Source: Brassica napus
Taxonomy: Eukaryota > Streptophyta > Magnoliopsida > Brassicales > Brassicaceae
Assembly (NCBI RefSeq): GCF_020379485.1
Contig: NC_063438.1
Location: 8,880,335 to 8,944,334, forward strand
Direction: 5' to 3'
DNA length: 64,000 bases
Shown here: in pieces, positions 21,347 to 33,130 of the stretch
Layout: every line of letters begins with the position of its first letter
Numbering within the stretch: the stretch's first letter is position 1
Translations under genes and position numbers: made by a program
The notes under the pieces: generated by a model
The model's input: the letters and a program-made list of their open reading frames with translations, nothing else
The model's database searches: none
Told to the model about the DNA's origin: nothing

Positions 21347-24049
21347 GTGGCAGATTTCTTTCAAACTTAATTTGGGACGTCGACTCACGAAATCCATTTT
21401 TATCCATACCATTTGATCTTTTGAGAATCAAAGTGTTGTTTATAACTATGGTATCACCATACTTGAAACTTGAATCTTTGTTTCCTTTTCATGGTTGAAC
21501 ATTTACTTTAATCTGAAACAAGAAATCAAAACGTTTTAGTCATGATAATTAAAGCAAATAATTATCTTTAACCAAGTCTAAGCATTAGCACATTTTTGAC
21601 TAATTTTATAACAAAAGTCAAGATACCAAGGCCAAATCTTTAAAGTCTAAACCATTAAAGAAATTAATATTGCAAAAAGATCAAAGCAGCAAACAAAGAT
21701 GCTCTTCCAATAATCTGCTAAATTATGCAAAGATTGAACGATAACAATACTTGCTAAATTATATAACGTCTGTAATTTAAATCCAATTAAATTCTGAATT
21801 TCAAAAAATGAACAATTTAACACAAAAATCTATGCAAGCTAAAGAGGAAATCTGAACGCAAGGATTAAATAATAAACTGCAACCGGGAAAAAAAAATGAA
21901 TCTTAATTCCCTGCAGTTAAACAATCAGATAAAAATAAAAATAAAACAAGAAAAAATATATTTCTTTTTTCTTTCCGGATCAATTAGAAGAATAATGAAC
22001 ACTTTCATTATAATGACTTTTCCAATTCATGTTCAGAATATAGATCAACATATTCTTAAAAAAAAAACCTTTTACACATATCAGAATTGTTAATGCAAAA
22101 GGATAAACAATATTTAAAGATTTTAAAAATAAAACCTTATTTTACTATTTCAGTGCAACTGATACTTTTAAAAATAATAAGAACATAAAGTTAAAACTAC
22201 AATACCGAAATAAACTGATAAAAAAGAATTGTAGAGTTGAGATGATAGATTTGTTTCCTTAAATCTTTAAACGTCTCGTAGTGAAACGGTTTCGTAGTGC
22301 TCAGATTCCCATGATACGACTACAATGTTTTTATCTTCCAACACCAAAGATAGAATCTACGGACCCCTTTTATGTGTTGTACTCTAAAACAACAAAAAAC
22401 TAAAAGAATAAAATCATATGGAAGATTTGGTATGAGTTGATAACTTAGTGTCCTTAGAATGAAAGGAAAGTGGCTCATATGGTCAACATGAACCATAAAT
22501 TGGAGATTTGAGAATGGATTCTCACATTAATCATTTTGAAAAATATTAAGACTTATGTTAAAAAGAAATCATACCTGATTATTTGTATGCTTAATTGTTC
22601 ATAATAATGATACTAATATCATAAACTAAAATAAATATTCTTTTTACTTTGTCAACAAAATATAAAGTAGAATTTGAAAAAAAAAGAATAATCTTTTTGC
22701 CCATAAGCCATTAACCAAATCCCGAAACCTGAAACTCGGGTTCGATCCAATATCTCTTTTTTACAAATGTCATTTTAAGTTTTACAAGAAATTTATTTTA
22801 AACCTTCATTTCTTATTCAAACCAACTCAGGTTTTGACATATGGTTATACTACTTCATAATGTCTAACATTCAGTTATTCCGACGAACGTCTTCGCTCAT
22901 AAACTTACCGAGAAATGGTCATAAACCATTTTGTTAAAAAAGAGTTCCAATAGCAAATTTGTTCTCCTATAGTCTCCTCACGTTTATTTTTAATGCCTAT
23001 ACGTTGCAATGACTTTAGGAATTGAAAGTTAAACCTAGATTAGAGTGGGAATCTCCCCCAACCAAACTAAACCAAATCACATTAATATAGCATATAATTT
23101 TGCATATTCCATATATATTAATTGAGGATCATTTAAAAAGTTGTAACCTTAATTTTATACTAATTAAAAAGAGACTCTTCTTAGGTGTCACTTAATTAAG
23201 ATTACAATTTAGCTTACGTGTCACCTTAAAAATCAATTGAAAAAATGTTGGTCCAAATCCAATTAATAGAAAACATTATATTAACCCAAAATATAAGAAG
23301 TGTGTACTCTTTCCTTAAATAAAAGCTACAGAACTACCTAATATAATTAACATATATATGGTAATTAATGCCTATGAATATAAAGATTTGATAACAATTT
23401 TTGCATCCTTCTTCATTTTTTTTAATTTTATATAATAAAAAAATATATTTTTTCTAGTATGTTATATTTGAATTTTTTAAAACGACTTTAAATTACAAAA
23501 ATGAGGAAACCTTCTATGTTAAATTTTAATTTTTTTAAAATGACTTTAAATTACAAAAATGAAGAAACCTTATATTTTATATTTTTCTTATATGTTAGAT
23601 TTTTCTTATATGTTATATTTTGAATTTTTTAAAACGATTTTAAATTACAAAAATGTAAGTTTTTCTTAAGCATACGACTACAAGAATTAAAATAACATGT
23701 ATCAATTCGATGGTTGATCTGAAACCTTTCAAAACCATATAGAAGATAAATGTCAAAATATTTCAACTATGGAAACAATACTGTTCACTTTTTTCAAAAA
23801 TGTGTTCGATGGGAAAAATAAGTTTTTATGTCATAATTTGTTTAATGTCTAATCCGATCAATCCATAATACATTAATTATATTTTAGTACCACAAATTTT
23901 AATAAAAATTGATCCCATCCATCCGAAAAATATATATTAACAACAAAAAACATTGTATATGTATAAATAAAATAATCAAATATATAAAAACATTGTCGAT
24001 AATATATACAAATAAACTCACTCTGTGCAAGGCACATATTTTATCATAG
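21347..24049. other. AT-rich spacer
   Basis: No coding region found. Between about 23440 and 23660 a unit containing TTTTAAAAYGACTTTAAATTACAAAAATG is repeated three times. No element ends seen. Confidence 0.45.
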
Positions 24050-24638
24050 TCTAATCTATTAAAAGAGGAGTACACATTTGACTTATACCTCAGTTTTGCA
24101 AATTATTTACAGTTCCATGCCGTTGAGATTATAAATTTGCCAAAATAAAAAATATTTTTACATAAGAGCTCTCACGTTGAAAGTTAGAGCGATTAATATA
24201 TATACTACCCTTAATGAATTTTTATATATAATTAAAAACAAAATTTATGTTAATAATATTCGATTTATATGTTATATTAGATAATTGTAAATTATGATAA
24301 ATTTGTCAAATAAAAACATGTTTAAAAAAAGATAATTATTATATATATTTTGTTGTTATCTGAAAATAATGTTTTCTACTATAAAATTTAAAAAATTTAA
24401 AAATGAATTTTCTGTTAATAATATTAGATTTATATGTTATATTAGATAATTGTAAATTATTATAAATTTGTCAAAATAAAAAATATTTAAAAAAAAAAGA
24501 TAATTATATACTACCCTTAATGAATTTTTATACATAATTAAAAAAGAATTTATGTTAATTATATTAGATTTATATGTTATATTAGATAACTGTAAATTAT
24601 GATAAATTTGTCAAATAAAAACATGTTTAAAAAAAAAT

Positions 24639-24673
<35 letters not shown>

Positions 24674-25460
24674 GTTGTGATCTTAAAATAATTTTTTCTG
24701 CTATAAAATTTAAAAATTTAAAAAATGAATTTTATGTTAATAATATTAGATTTATATGTTATATTAGATAATTGTAAATTATTATAAATTTGTTAAAATA
24801 AAAATATTGATTTATATGGTACATTAGATAATTGTAAATTATGATAAATTTGTCAAATAAAAACGTGTTTAAAAAAAGATAATTATTATATATATTGTGT
24901 TGTTATCTGAAAATAATGTTTTCTACTATAAAATTTAAAATTTTTAAAAATGAATTTTATGTTAAATAATATTAGATTTATATGTTATATTAGATAATTG
25001 TAATTATTATAAATTTGTCAAAATAAAAAATATTAAAAAAAATAATATATACCACCTTTAATAAATTTTTATACATAATTAAAAATGAATTTTATGTTAA
25101 TAATATTAGATTTATATGTTATATTAGATAATTGTAAATTCTGATAAATTTGTCAAATAAAAAATATTTAAAATAAAAGATAATTATTATATATATATAT
25201 ATATATTGTTTTGTTATCTAAAAATAATGTTTTCTATTATAAAAGTTAAAAATTAAGATATAAAAAATTCAAATTTAATATCAATTATGTAAAAGTTGTA
25301 TAAAGATAAGTTGTCAAAATAAAAAAAAATATTTTTAACATGCCAATTCTTGTGTATATATATATATTATGTTATTATCTGGAAATAATATTTTTCTACT
25401 ATGAAAATTAAGAAAAAAAATTAAAAAGATTATGCCTGCATGTTCGGACAAAACACCTAG
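24050..25460 (+). mobile_element. Non-autonomous Helitron with internal repeats
   Basis: The 5' end TCTAATCTATTAAAAGAGGAG is a typical Brassicaceae Helitron start. The 3' end ...ACAAAACACCTAG precedes a T (25461), matching the CTRR|T rule. A strong 3' hairpin is not evident. The interior is made of diverged repeats and there is no Rep/helicase. The 5' flanking base is G, not the expected A, so the start may be off or mutated. Confidence 0.6.
24225..25260. repeat. Four to five diverged tandem copies of an AT-rich unit
   Basis: A unit with AGATTTATATGTTATATTAG, then ATAATTGTAAATTATGATAA, then AATAATGTTTTCTACTATAA recurs at spacings of roughly 180-300 bp inside the Helitron. Copies differ by indels and (AT)n length. 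Confidence 0.8.
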
Positions 25461-25678
25461 TTTTTATATTTATAAAGTAAGGGTATAATAATTTGATCTC
25501 TTTAATAAAATCTTTTTTTTGTTATTCTTCTTGTGTATATTTTTGGTCCAAAAAACTTATTTTAGGCTCTTTTGGAATATTTCCCTTAAATAATATTACT
25601 GCGTAATTACATACATATTCTCGTTTTATGGTATATTTCTCCATCGCGCATCTCTCTCCCCCAAACACGATCTTCTTA

Positions 25679-26291
25679 GAGCTTGATTGGTTTCCCCGCT
25701 ACCATCCGCAAACGCAGCTTTTGCGGTTGGTAGCGGTTGACAGCGTTTCGAAACAATCATACAAACCGCTATAAATCGCTTCAAACCGCTCCGAACCTCT
25801 TAAATTCAAAAGCTGGTTCCAGCTAGCGTTTGCGGTTGCGGGCGGTTGCGGGAAGATAATTTTTTTTTTTAAAAAAAAAAACCATATAAATACAAAAATA
25901 AAAATATTCAATAAATTTTTAAAAATGAAATTATAAAAATACTAAAATATATCTATGATATTTTAATAATATACAAATTTTAAAATAAAAATATTTTCTA
26001 TAATTTTAAAAATTTTAAACTATAACTTTGAAAATATAATTTATATATTTATTATAATATTATGATTTTTGATATTTTTATAATTATATAAAATGTAAAT
26101 ATTGTTAATTTATTATTTAACCGCTGCTGTATCTAGTAGTTAACCAGTCATAAGTATCCCGCAAACGCACCAATTTCTAACCGCAGAACCAGTCGTACAA
26201 ATCTCTTAAAACCGCTAGAAACCGCAACCACCTGCATCCGCAAACGCTCGCAACCGCAACCGCAACCGCTGCGTTTGAACCAGTCAGGCCC
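25679..26291. mobile_element. Harbinger-like MITE in the leader of the small acidic gene
   Basis: The ends GAGCTTGATTGGTT and (inverted) GGGCCTGACTGGTT are flanked by TTA at 25676-25678 and 26292-26294, the PIF/Harbinger TSD. Both subterminal regions are packed with GCGGTTGCGG/AACCGCAACC repeats. The right end is 19 bp from the next gene's ATG. Confidence 0.8.
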
Positions 26292-26310
26292 TTAATCGAA
26301 TCGAGAAGCC

Positions 26311-26559
26311 ATGGATAACAGCAGCAGCATCAACTCCACCGCCTCTACCGCGTCCAATCTGAGCACTGCTTCCTTCGAAAAGATCGATCAGGCGGCGAGC
26401 TGGGTGGGCACAACCGTCATATCCGCCTTCTTCGCCTCCCTCGAGCGTTGCTCCTGCGTTAATCTATCAACCTCCGACGATGATGACGAAGACGACGACG
26501 AATCCTACAGCCGTCCCCTTGCTCTCTCCCCCGCTCCTCACCCAGACGACATTGTTTAG
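26311..26559 (+). CDS. Small plant protein with acidic C-terminus, unknown function
   Basis: An 82-codon intronless frame with Kozak-like AGCCATGG, high GC compared with its surroundings and clean codon use. It begins with a Ser/Thr/Asn-rich tail, then a well-formed segment [26 protein letters not shown] (amphipathic/hydrophobic, about residues 23-48), and ends in a run of Asp/Glu followed by [15 protein letters not shown] believe it belongs to a conserved family of small uncharacterised Brassicaceae proteins, but I cannot name it. The hydrophobic middle could be a membrane-associated helix. No domain of known function is visible. A MITE sits immediately upstream, so its leader and promoter are altered. 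Confidence 0.75.
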   Translation: MDNSSSINSTASTASNLSTASFEKIDQAASWVGTTVISAFFASLERCSCVNLSTSDDDDEDDDESYSRPLALSPAPHPDDIV

Positions 26560-28080
26560 CTACTCCGCTAATCCCTTTCACGGGTTCCGTTTCTCCTAGT
26601 CAGATCTGGATGCATGCTTCTCAGAACTTTTGATTGATTGTATATGCCTTATTCCTTGCTTGTTCTTCTTTCTTGATCCCACAAGTCTATTTTATATCAT
26701 TTTTCTTTTATATATCATTCTGAGAGTTATTGCTTATCTCTGACTCTAGGATCAATATGAGAGTTTAAATTTGCGCATAAGTTCTTCCAAACCTTATCAT
26801 TTGATCATTTATTGTTGAGAACAAGAGGGAAACAGCAGCACCAAGTTCTGAGGAGCTGGCAATCACTATATCATCCACATACACCAGAACTGCATAGGCA
26901 AATGCCAGTTGTGTAGAATAATTATTTGTTTTATGATTGTAATCAAATAGAAAGCCTCAAGGGCGCCTCCATATTCTAAGCTCTCAAACTATTTGATTGA
27001 AGAAATTCTCCTCTAGCTGTTCGGGGTCAAGGACTCCTTCCCCTTCTTCAAACTCTGATTGACGAATCTCTGATCAACCATAGAACCTTGTTTGTGTATT
27101 AATCGATCTTTTAAGTGGTTGATCAAAAAAGAAAAAGTGTTTTGAGTTTTCTTTTGAGAACTTGTATTTTCATGATCACTGGCACTCTCTATAATGGTTG
27201 CAAATTATGGTGTTTACCACATGTCTGGGTTCATGGTTGCAAGTTCTGATTTTTACCACAATCTGGTTTCATCTTTCTCGTGTTTGGGTTTTATGCGATC
27301 CTTTAGTTTTTAAGGAATGTAGTAACTGAATGTCGAAGCAAAATTATATTTTCCCTCTCTAGCTTTTTTTTTCTTCTTGTTGCCTTATTTATAAGTTTTA
27401 GTGAAGCTGCATTTTTGGGAGAATGATCCCTCTGTCTTAGGGTTTTGTGAAGAAAAGAAGTCACACACCCACGAAGTGTCTTTGTGTTGATGTATTATGT
27501 TATTTTGTCATCTTATCATGAGCTTTGTCAATCTCTCTTCTAGAAATTTGAGGCAGTGTCCAAAATTTGGCATGGCTGTGTGATAAAAGTTTTATCTTTT
27601 GGAGCACTCTAACGCCAGAGTGCCAACCACTTAGATAAAGAAGCATCTCATTACAAAATCTAAACCATAATCACAACTAACTAAGAAGTAACCACAAGCT
27701 CTAAACCATAATCCCAACATAATAAGCTGCATTCTTCAAATGTTAAAACCCAAATACCAAAATAGAACTTCTAGCATATTATAGGAGTGTATTCAAATTT
27801 GAATTGAAGTGATTTATATTAAATTGACTGTGAAAAAAAACTACAAAAGACTTCTAAAGTACTTGTAAACCAAGCCCCTAATCTGCAATCTTCAAAGGAA
27901 ATACAAGTACTTCTGACATATTTACTAATATGATATTAGTCTCAAATTTCAAGAAATTTCTACGCCCTTTTTCCTTTTCCCATTCTTAAAATCATTATAT
28001 GCCATTTGGGATGAAATTAAGTGAATGTGGGTCTTTTAAGTTTTAGGCTTCGTTTTTTTCTTCACTGGGAGTAATCAAGC
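26560..28080. other. Spacer with probable 3' UTR and transposon remnants
   Basis: The first 150-200 bases are probably the 3' UTR of the preceding gene. A copia fragment lies at 26800-26905. The rest, including a GC-moderate stretch at 27540-27780, has no recognisable coding content. Confidence 0.45.
26800..26905 (-). pseudogene. Ty1/copia reverse-transcriptase fragment
   Basis: On the minus strand AYAVLVYVDDIVIASSSEL is read through about 26905-26846; YVDD (26870-26881) is the catalytic motif typical of copia reverse transcriptase. Only about 30 codons remain and no LTR is near, so it is a relic. Confidence 0.6.
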
Positions 28081-28440
28081 ATGAGGTACGTTCCGAGTGA
28101 AATGCTATCCTTCATGGAAGGTAGTGAAGTTGAAATCTCTTACCGAAACAAAGGCTTTGAAAACGTTTGGTGTAAAGCCATTATAGAGGCAAATCCCAAG
28201 TCTAGACTCCACCAAAGAGAAAGGTGTTTCCGGTTGCTTAAGGATGACCGATTCCACCGGAGCATGTACAAGTTGGCATCATTATCAAGGTAGGCTCCAT
28301 CGTGGACGCTGATCAGAAAGGTATGTGGTGGACTGGTCTTGTGGTCAAACAAATTGGTGGTGACAAGTACTTGGTTGTTTAATTCACCACCTGAGATCAT
28401 TCTGTTTGCTCAAAAGCATTTGAGGCCACATCGATTTTTT
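28081..28440 (+). pseudogene. Agenet/DUF724-type protein relic
   Basis: The frame from 28081 (70 codons) reads EGSEVEISYRNKGFENVWCK, an Agenet (Tudor-like) module as in plant DUF724 proteins, and stops at 28291-28293. In another frame the next module follows: VGSIVDADQKGMWWTGLVVK, GGDKYLVV, then a stop at 28379 and remnants resembling the FE(K/R)HLRPH end. So two Agenet modules are present but separated by a frameshift and cut by stops. Full-length family members have several modules and a C-terminal domain, none seen here. Probably non-functional. Confidence 0.7.
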
Positions 28441-28617
28441 TTTTTTCAATTTTGTTGCTTTTCTAGCAAGTATGAGGTTTTAGTTGTGAAGTTACTTAAC
28501 TTAACTGCTAGTTCCTGAGGCGTTTGAGCGAGGAATCAATTTTTAGCTCTGGATATTAGTGGAAGTGAGTGCTTATTTACATAAAACAGAGGTCGTTTGG
28601 GTTACTGCAATGATCAT

Positions 28618-29124
28618 TGTTGGGGATGGATTTAACCCATCCACAAAGCCCATCGAACAAAAGGCCCAATCCAGCAAACCGAGTCGACGTCGGCTCGGAA
28701 GCCGATTCTCGAGGCTTCGACTTAACCAGGGAATGCTGTTAGTCGAAGCAGAGAGCAAACGGAGCAGGACTGATCGACTAAGCGGCTCAGAGCGAGCATC
28801 TCCTAGTCAGGCCCGAAGGGCCGACAAGGCCCAATCGGTAAAAGGAGATTAGGTTAAGGTAATCGAACAGAGTATAAAAGGAGAGGAAAGCAAAGGAGAA
28901 AGGCATCGACACTTAGCTACACAAACTTAGCGGCAAGATTAGGGTTTATCATCCGTACAATCATCTCTCTGCTATTTGTACTTTTCCGGTTTAAGCTCTC
29001 ACGAGCTCCGGCTTGCTTTTACTTTCTCCACCTTTGTAACATCATCTCGAAATCTAATAAACGCCTCTGTTCGACCCATTTTTAGTATTGTTTACTTCAT
29101 CCGAGACCAAACTCACCTTAAACA
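28618..29124 (+). repeat. 5' LTR of a Ty3/gypsy-type retrotransposon
   Basis: Starts TGTTGGGGATGG and ends TTAAACA, directly followed by a primer-binding-like sequence. It contains a TATA box TATAAAAG at 28873-28880. No matching 3' LTR was seen downstream. Confidence 0.75.
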
Positions 29125-29126
29125 AT

Positions 29127-29144
29127 TGGCGCCCACCGTGGGGC
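29127..29144 (+). promoter_or_regulatory. Primer-binding site
   Basis: TGGCGCCCACCGTGGGGC follows the LTR after two bases; it is the type of tRNA-primer site seen in plant Ty3/gypsy (Tat/Athila-like) elements. Confidence 0.7.
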
Positions 29145-29172
29145 AGAACAGACCCAGCGTTTCTAGACCGAT

Positions 29173-30375
29173 ATGACCACCGGAGGTACGAACCCAGATA
29201 CCTCAGGAGAGGAGCCGGCGCTCACGCCTCCTCCGCCTCCTCCCCTCCTCTCGTCGGAGTTCATGAGTTCAGTCATAGCCCGACTCGCTCATCAAGAAGA
29301 AGTTCAGAAGACGACGAATGATCAGCTCGCCGCCATTGTCGCTGCTCTTAGCGCGTCCACCGGCATCTCACAACCACTCCGTCGTTACCTCTTCAATACA
29401 AACCCCCTACTCCGACAGAAGGACGAACGACGAACCCAGTCGATCCTACTCTTCAACTCGCGGAAACCCTCGTCGCCGATGCTCTTCCTACGGCGTCAGA
29501 TCCATCGACTGTCCGAGAAATCGCTGAGCTTAAATTAAATTTCCAACAAATGAGTTCGAGGATCCACCAAGCAACGAGCGCAGTACCCGAGATTGACAGT
29601 GTCATCGCATCAACATCGCGTACTCCTTTCACCGAAGAACTGACGGAGGTTAAACTCCGAAAGATGGACAAGTTGGACAAGTTGCGTCTCCCGCCAACTT
29701 TTCATCGAAACACTCAACGAGCAAGCCTTAACCTGGTTCTCGGGACTCGAAGAGAATTCAATTAGAAGCTTCAAAGAGCTCTGCTCGGCGTTTCTCAAGA
29801 CTTACATCATGTTCACCAAACGTGAAGCAACGGCTTCGACCCTCTGGAACCTCAAGCAAACGAAGGACCAGAATCTTCGTGATTACATGGAACGGTTTAA
29901 GTCGGTCGTGTCAAGAATCAACATCCCAGACCACATCGCCGTCGATGCCTTGAGGAACAATCTCCTCGTGGAATGTAGGTTCCGAGAAGATCTCTATCGA
30001 TGCCCCACCACCTCGTTGCAAGATGCCGTTGCTCGTTCTCACAACTTCATTCGTATGGAAGAGGACACTAAAGCTATCTTGAGCAAGCACAACTCGGCGA
30101 AGCAATCAGCGCCTAAAAACGCTGCCACAGCTCACGTCGAACCTCGTCAACATGCTCCAAGTGACAAAAACAACCGTAAGAACGGCCTCCTTTACGTCGT
30201 CGACGAAAACGGGAAGAAGTGGAACACCTTTCATCGGGAAACCGATCCTCCAAGTGAATCCCCCCGAGCAACAGCGCCAGCCACGGTCGCCCAGGTCGAT
30301 TCGGCAGCAGGTTCTTCCCGGACCCCACCAGGGCTTACTAAATCGTGCAAACTCCACGGTGTAAAAGGTCACGAC
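29173..30375 (+). pseudogene. Truncated gypsy gag
   Basis: Begins MTTGGTNPDTSGEEP with a proline-rich N-terminus, shifts frame near 29390, and continues with SAVPEIDSVIASTSRTPFTE. At about 29697 an internal deletion joins KLRLPP to the middle of the retrotransposon-gag domain in another frame (LFIETLNEQALTWFSGLEEN, then SFKELCSAFLKTYI). From 29809 the frame is open again: TKREATASTLWNLKQTKDQN, LRDYMERFKSVV. It breaks off at CKLHGVKGHDT, just where a zinc knuckle and protease should start. No pol and no 3' LTR are in the window, so this is a 5' fragment about 1.76 kb long. Confidence 0.8.
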
Positions 30376-31465
30376 ACTTCAGCCCTTACCTTATCTTCTT
30401 CTCCACCATCGGTTTCTCTCCCTCTCCCCGAGTCCCCGTCGTCTTTAACTAAACCTATATTTATGGAGATTTTATCTTTTACTGTTTAATTAATGCATTA
30501 GTTAAATTAATCTATTTTAATTAAAAAAATTCCACGGCTCCATTAATATTAAAATATTAACAACTATAAAATTAAATGAAAATTATGGAAAATATATGTA
30601 TACACAACTATTAATATTAAAATATTAACAACTATATATATATATATATAATATTAACAACTATAAAATTTAATGATAATCAGTATACACAAATCAATTT
30701 TTCCAAAATCATAATGTTAACTTACGGAACAGTGAGGTTTAAATTTCAAAAATTAATGTATAATATCTATCCAAAAAATAACACTACTTAATTGCTATAT
30801 TAGATCCTATTATTTCTATATAAAAATTATATAATTAATGAGTAATATTTATTGTAACAATAAGATTTGGAAACTAAAACATACAAAACAATAATTATCT
30901 TACATGTTACTAAATCACATAACTAGTTACCACAATTATTCATTCCCTTTGACTTTTCCCTTGACCTGCGGACAAACAACTTAATTTTTATTAAAAGTTT
31001 AAGCTAAAAATATATCCAAAATTGACAGCTTTTATACGAAATTTAGATCATAAATATGTACTATCAATTTATTTCCTATATTCTCGCTGACCAATATTAC
31101 CTTTAATACAAACTTAAGCTTATTTATAATTTTTTTTATCAGTTACATCAAATTTTATAGTTTCATTTTATTTTCTTACTGACTTAAATCTTAATTTTTA
31201 TATGTTCCAAATTTGATAGAAATTTAACAATCATTTTATTTTCATAAAAATGTTTATAACTAGTGTACCATTTAAAAATAGCATACTTACTCATAATTGT
31301 CTATTTTCCATACTTTTCATTTTAATTTTTTTTCCGCTATATATCTTAGACATGGATCTAATTATAAAAATGTTGGATTTATACTCAACATTGGTAATAC
31401 ATTTTATGTTAAAACGCAAAAAAAAAAAAACAAATTACACGGTTTTATAGAACTATATTTACAAA
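30376..31465. other. AT-rich spacer
   Basis: After a short pyrimidine-rich stretch (30376-30450) that does not match gag, the DNA is AT-rich with no coding region. ATTAATATTAAAATATTAACAACTAT occurs twice and partly a third time at 30540-30665. Confidence 0.45.
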
Positions 31466-31694
31466 TCCCCCTATACATTAAAAGATAAGTCACTTTAGTG
31501 ATTTCTGCTGAGGTGGCACTCATATAGAGCTTCTCAGGAAAAACGTTATAATTCTATTGGCTGGTTTTTTTGAATTTTTCTTTTTCATTTATTTTAATCA
31601 ATCGCTTATGTAGACAAGCCCAAAATTATTGTCGATTTCGTTAAGCCCATATATAGCTAGGGGATAATAATTATCGATTTAGTTTAGCCTTGGG

Positions 31695-32335
31695 TATCCG
31701 TTCGGGTTCGGGTCGGGTATTTTGGATTTTCGGGTATTTCGGTATAGAGGTGTAGAACCCGTTCGGGTATTTCTGTACTTCGGGTCAGGTTCGGATATTT
31801 AGATTTTGAAAAAAAAAATTAAAATTTTCATTTCTCAAGTTTCTTATATTTAAAAATATAACTTTCAGTTAACTAATTTTTTATTTTTAATAGATTGAAT
31901 AGTTAATAGATTTGGACATAACATTTTAAAACTAAAAAGGCATTAATTTAGTTATTTTTTAAAAATTTTGGATGTAACTTTTTGTTAATTTTGTTAAATA
32001 AAAAACTTGACATGCATTTTAAGTGAGTAGCAAATCATTTTTTTCGTAATTGTATGTATATCATATGAACTTAAAGTATGTGTAGTATCAATATAAATAT
32101 TTTATATAAAATGAGAGATGTAAACTAAAAATATAAGGTTAATTATACATATGTTCGGTTATCTTCGGATATCCATTCGGGTTCGGATATTATCCGTTCG
32201 AGTTCGGGTATCCAATCTCTCCTTATTCAATACCCATTCGGGTATTTTGCTACTTCGGTTCGGATTTCAGTTCGGGTTTTTCGGATCGGGTTCGGGTGCC
32301 ACTTCGGATATCGGCTAAAGTGCCCACCCCTACTA
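31695..32335. mobile_element. TTCGGGT-rich repeat nested in the Helitron
   Basis: GGTATCCGTTCGGGTTCGGG at the left and the complement-like GGATATCGG...GGGCAC at the right enclose an AT-rich middle; both ends repeat TTCGGGTAT. This is a common type of non-coding dispersed repeat in Brassicaceae. Exact ends and TSD unclear. Confidence 0.55.
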
Positions 32336-32337
32336 AT

Positions 32338-32780
32338 TAGGTTGTTTGTTTTTAATAACTTACCTTTCTAATATGGATTACTTGCGCAAGTTGAATTCAT
32401 TAAATATGCAAATAACTTATTGACAAAATTTGTTTTTAATAACTTACCTTTCTAATATAGATTACTTGCGCAAGTTGAAATCATTAAATATGCAAATCAC
32501 TTATTCACAATATGGATTACTTGCGCAAGTTGAAATCATTAAATTTTATCGATTTAGTTTACCCTTGGGCAAGATTTAGAATTAAGACAAATATTAAAAA
32601 CTTTCCTTATTATTCAAACGGTAAACTTGCGCATGTTGATATCATATTTATTATATTGCTTATAAAATATTTTAATGTTTCTAATTAGGTTGTTTGTTTT
32701 TAATAATTTACCTTTCTAATATGGATTACTTGCGCAAGTTAAAATCATATCATATGCAAATCATTTTTTGACAATACACA
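32338..32780. repeat. Diverged repeats containing TTGCGCAAGTTG
   Basis: TAATATGGATTACTTGCGCA plus AGTTGAAATCATTAAATATGCAAAT occurs four times, with TTGTTTTTAATAACTTACC preceding three of them. The palindrome TTGCGCAA is preserved in the copies at about 32382, 32468, 32521 and 32730. Confidence 0.75.
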
Positions 32781-33009
32781 TTTAATATCTTTCTTTAAAC
32801 GATTTCATTATTTATTGTGCAAAATATTGTGCGTCATTAATATGAGAAATAAATCGACTGTATATATATATGAGACATCCAAGGTCTTAAAATACAAACA
32901 TTATCTTTTCATTCTTTAAAATATTATTCACAAATCTCTCCTCTCATACTATTAAGGTATTACGACGATGCTGCTTGTGTGCTAAGAAAAATGTGTTTAG
33001 ACGCAAAGG

Positions 33010-33130
33010 CTCCTCATCTTTCATCGACTCTGCCACCCACTTTGCCTTGGAAGTATCATATGCTACTTGATGAATCGACTCTGCCACCCACTTTCATCGA
33101 CTCTGCCACCCACTTTACCTTGGAAGTATT
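33010..33130. repeat. Short duplications of GACTCTGCCACCCACTTT
   Basis: Three copies of TCGACTCTGCCACCCACTTT occur within 120 bp, two followed by the CCTTGGAAGTAT word. GC content is higher than around it, so this may be captured host sequence in the Helitron, but no reading frame is convincing. Confidence 0.6.

Noticed and set aside
21143..21431. Open frames spanning the N gap on the minus strand
   Set aside because: They run through 100 undetermined bases and lie antisense to the ESP-like exon.
30376..31465. A 3' LTR for the gypsy fragment
   Set aside because: No copy of the 28618-29124 sequence was seen downstream in the window.
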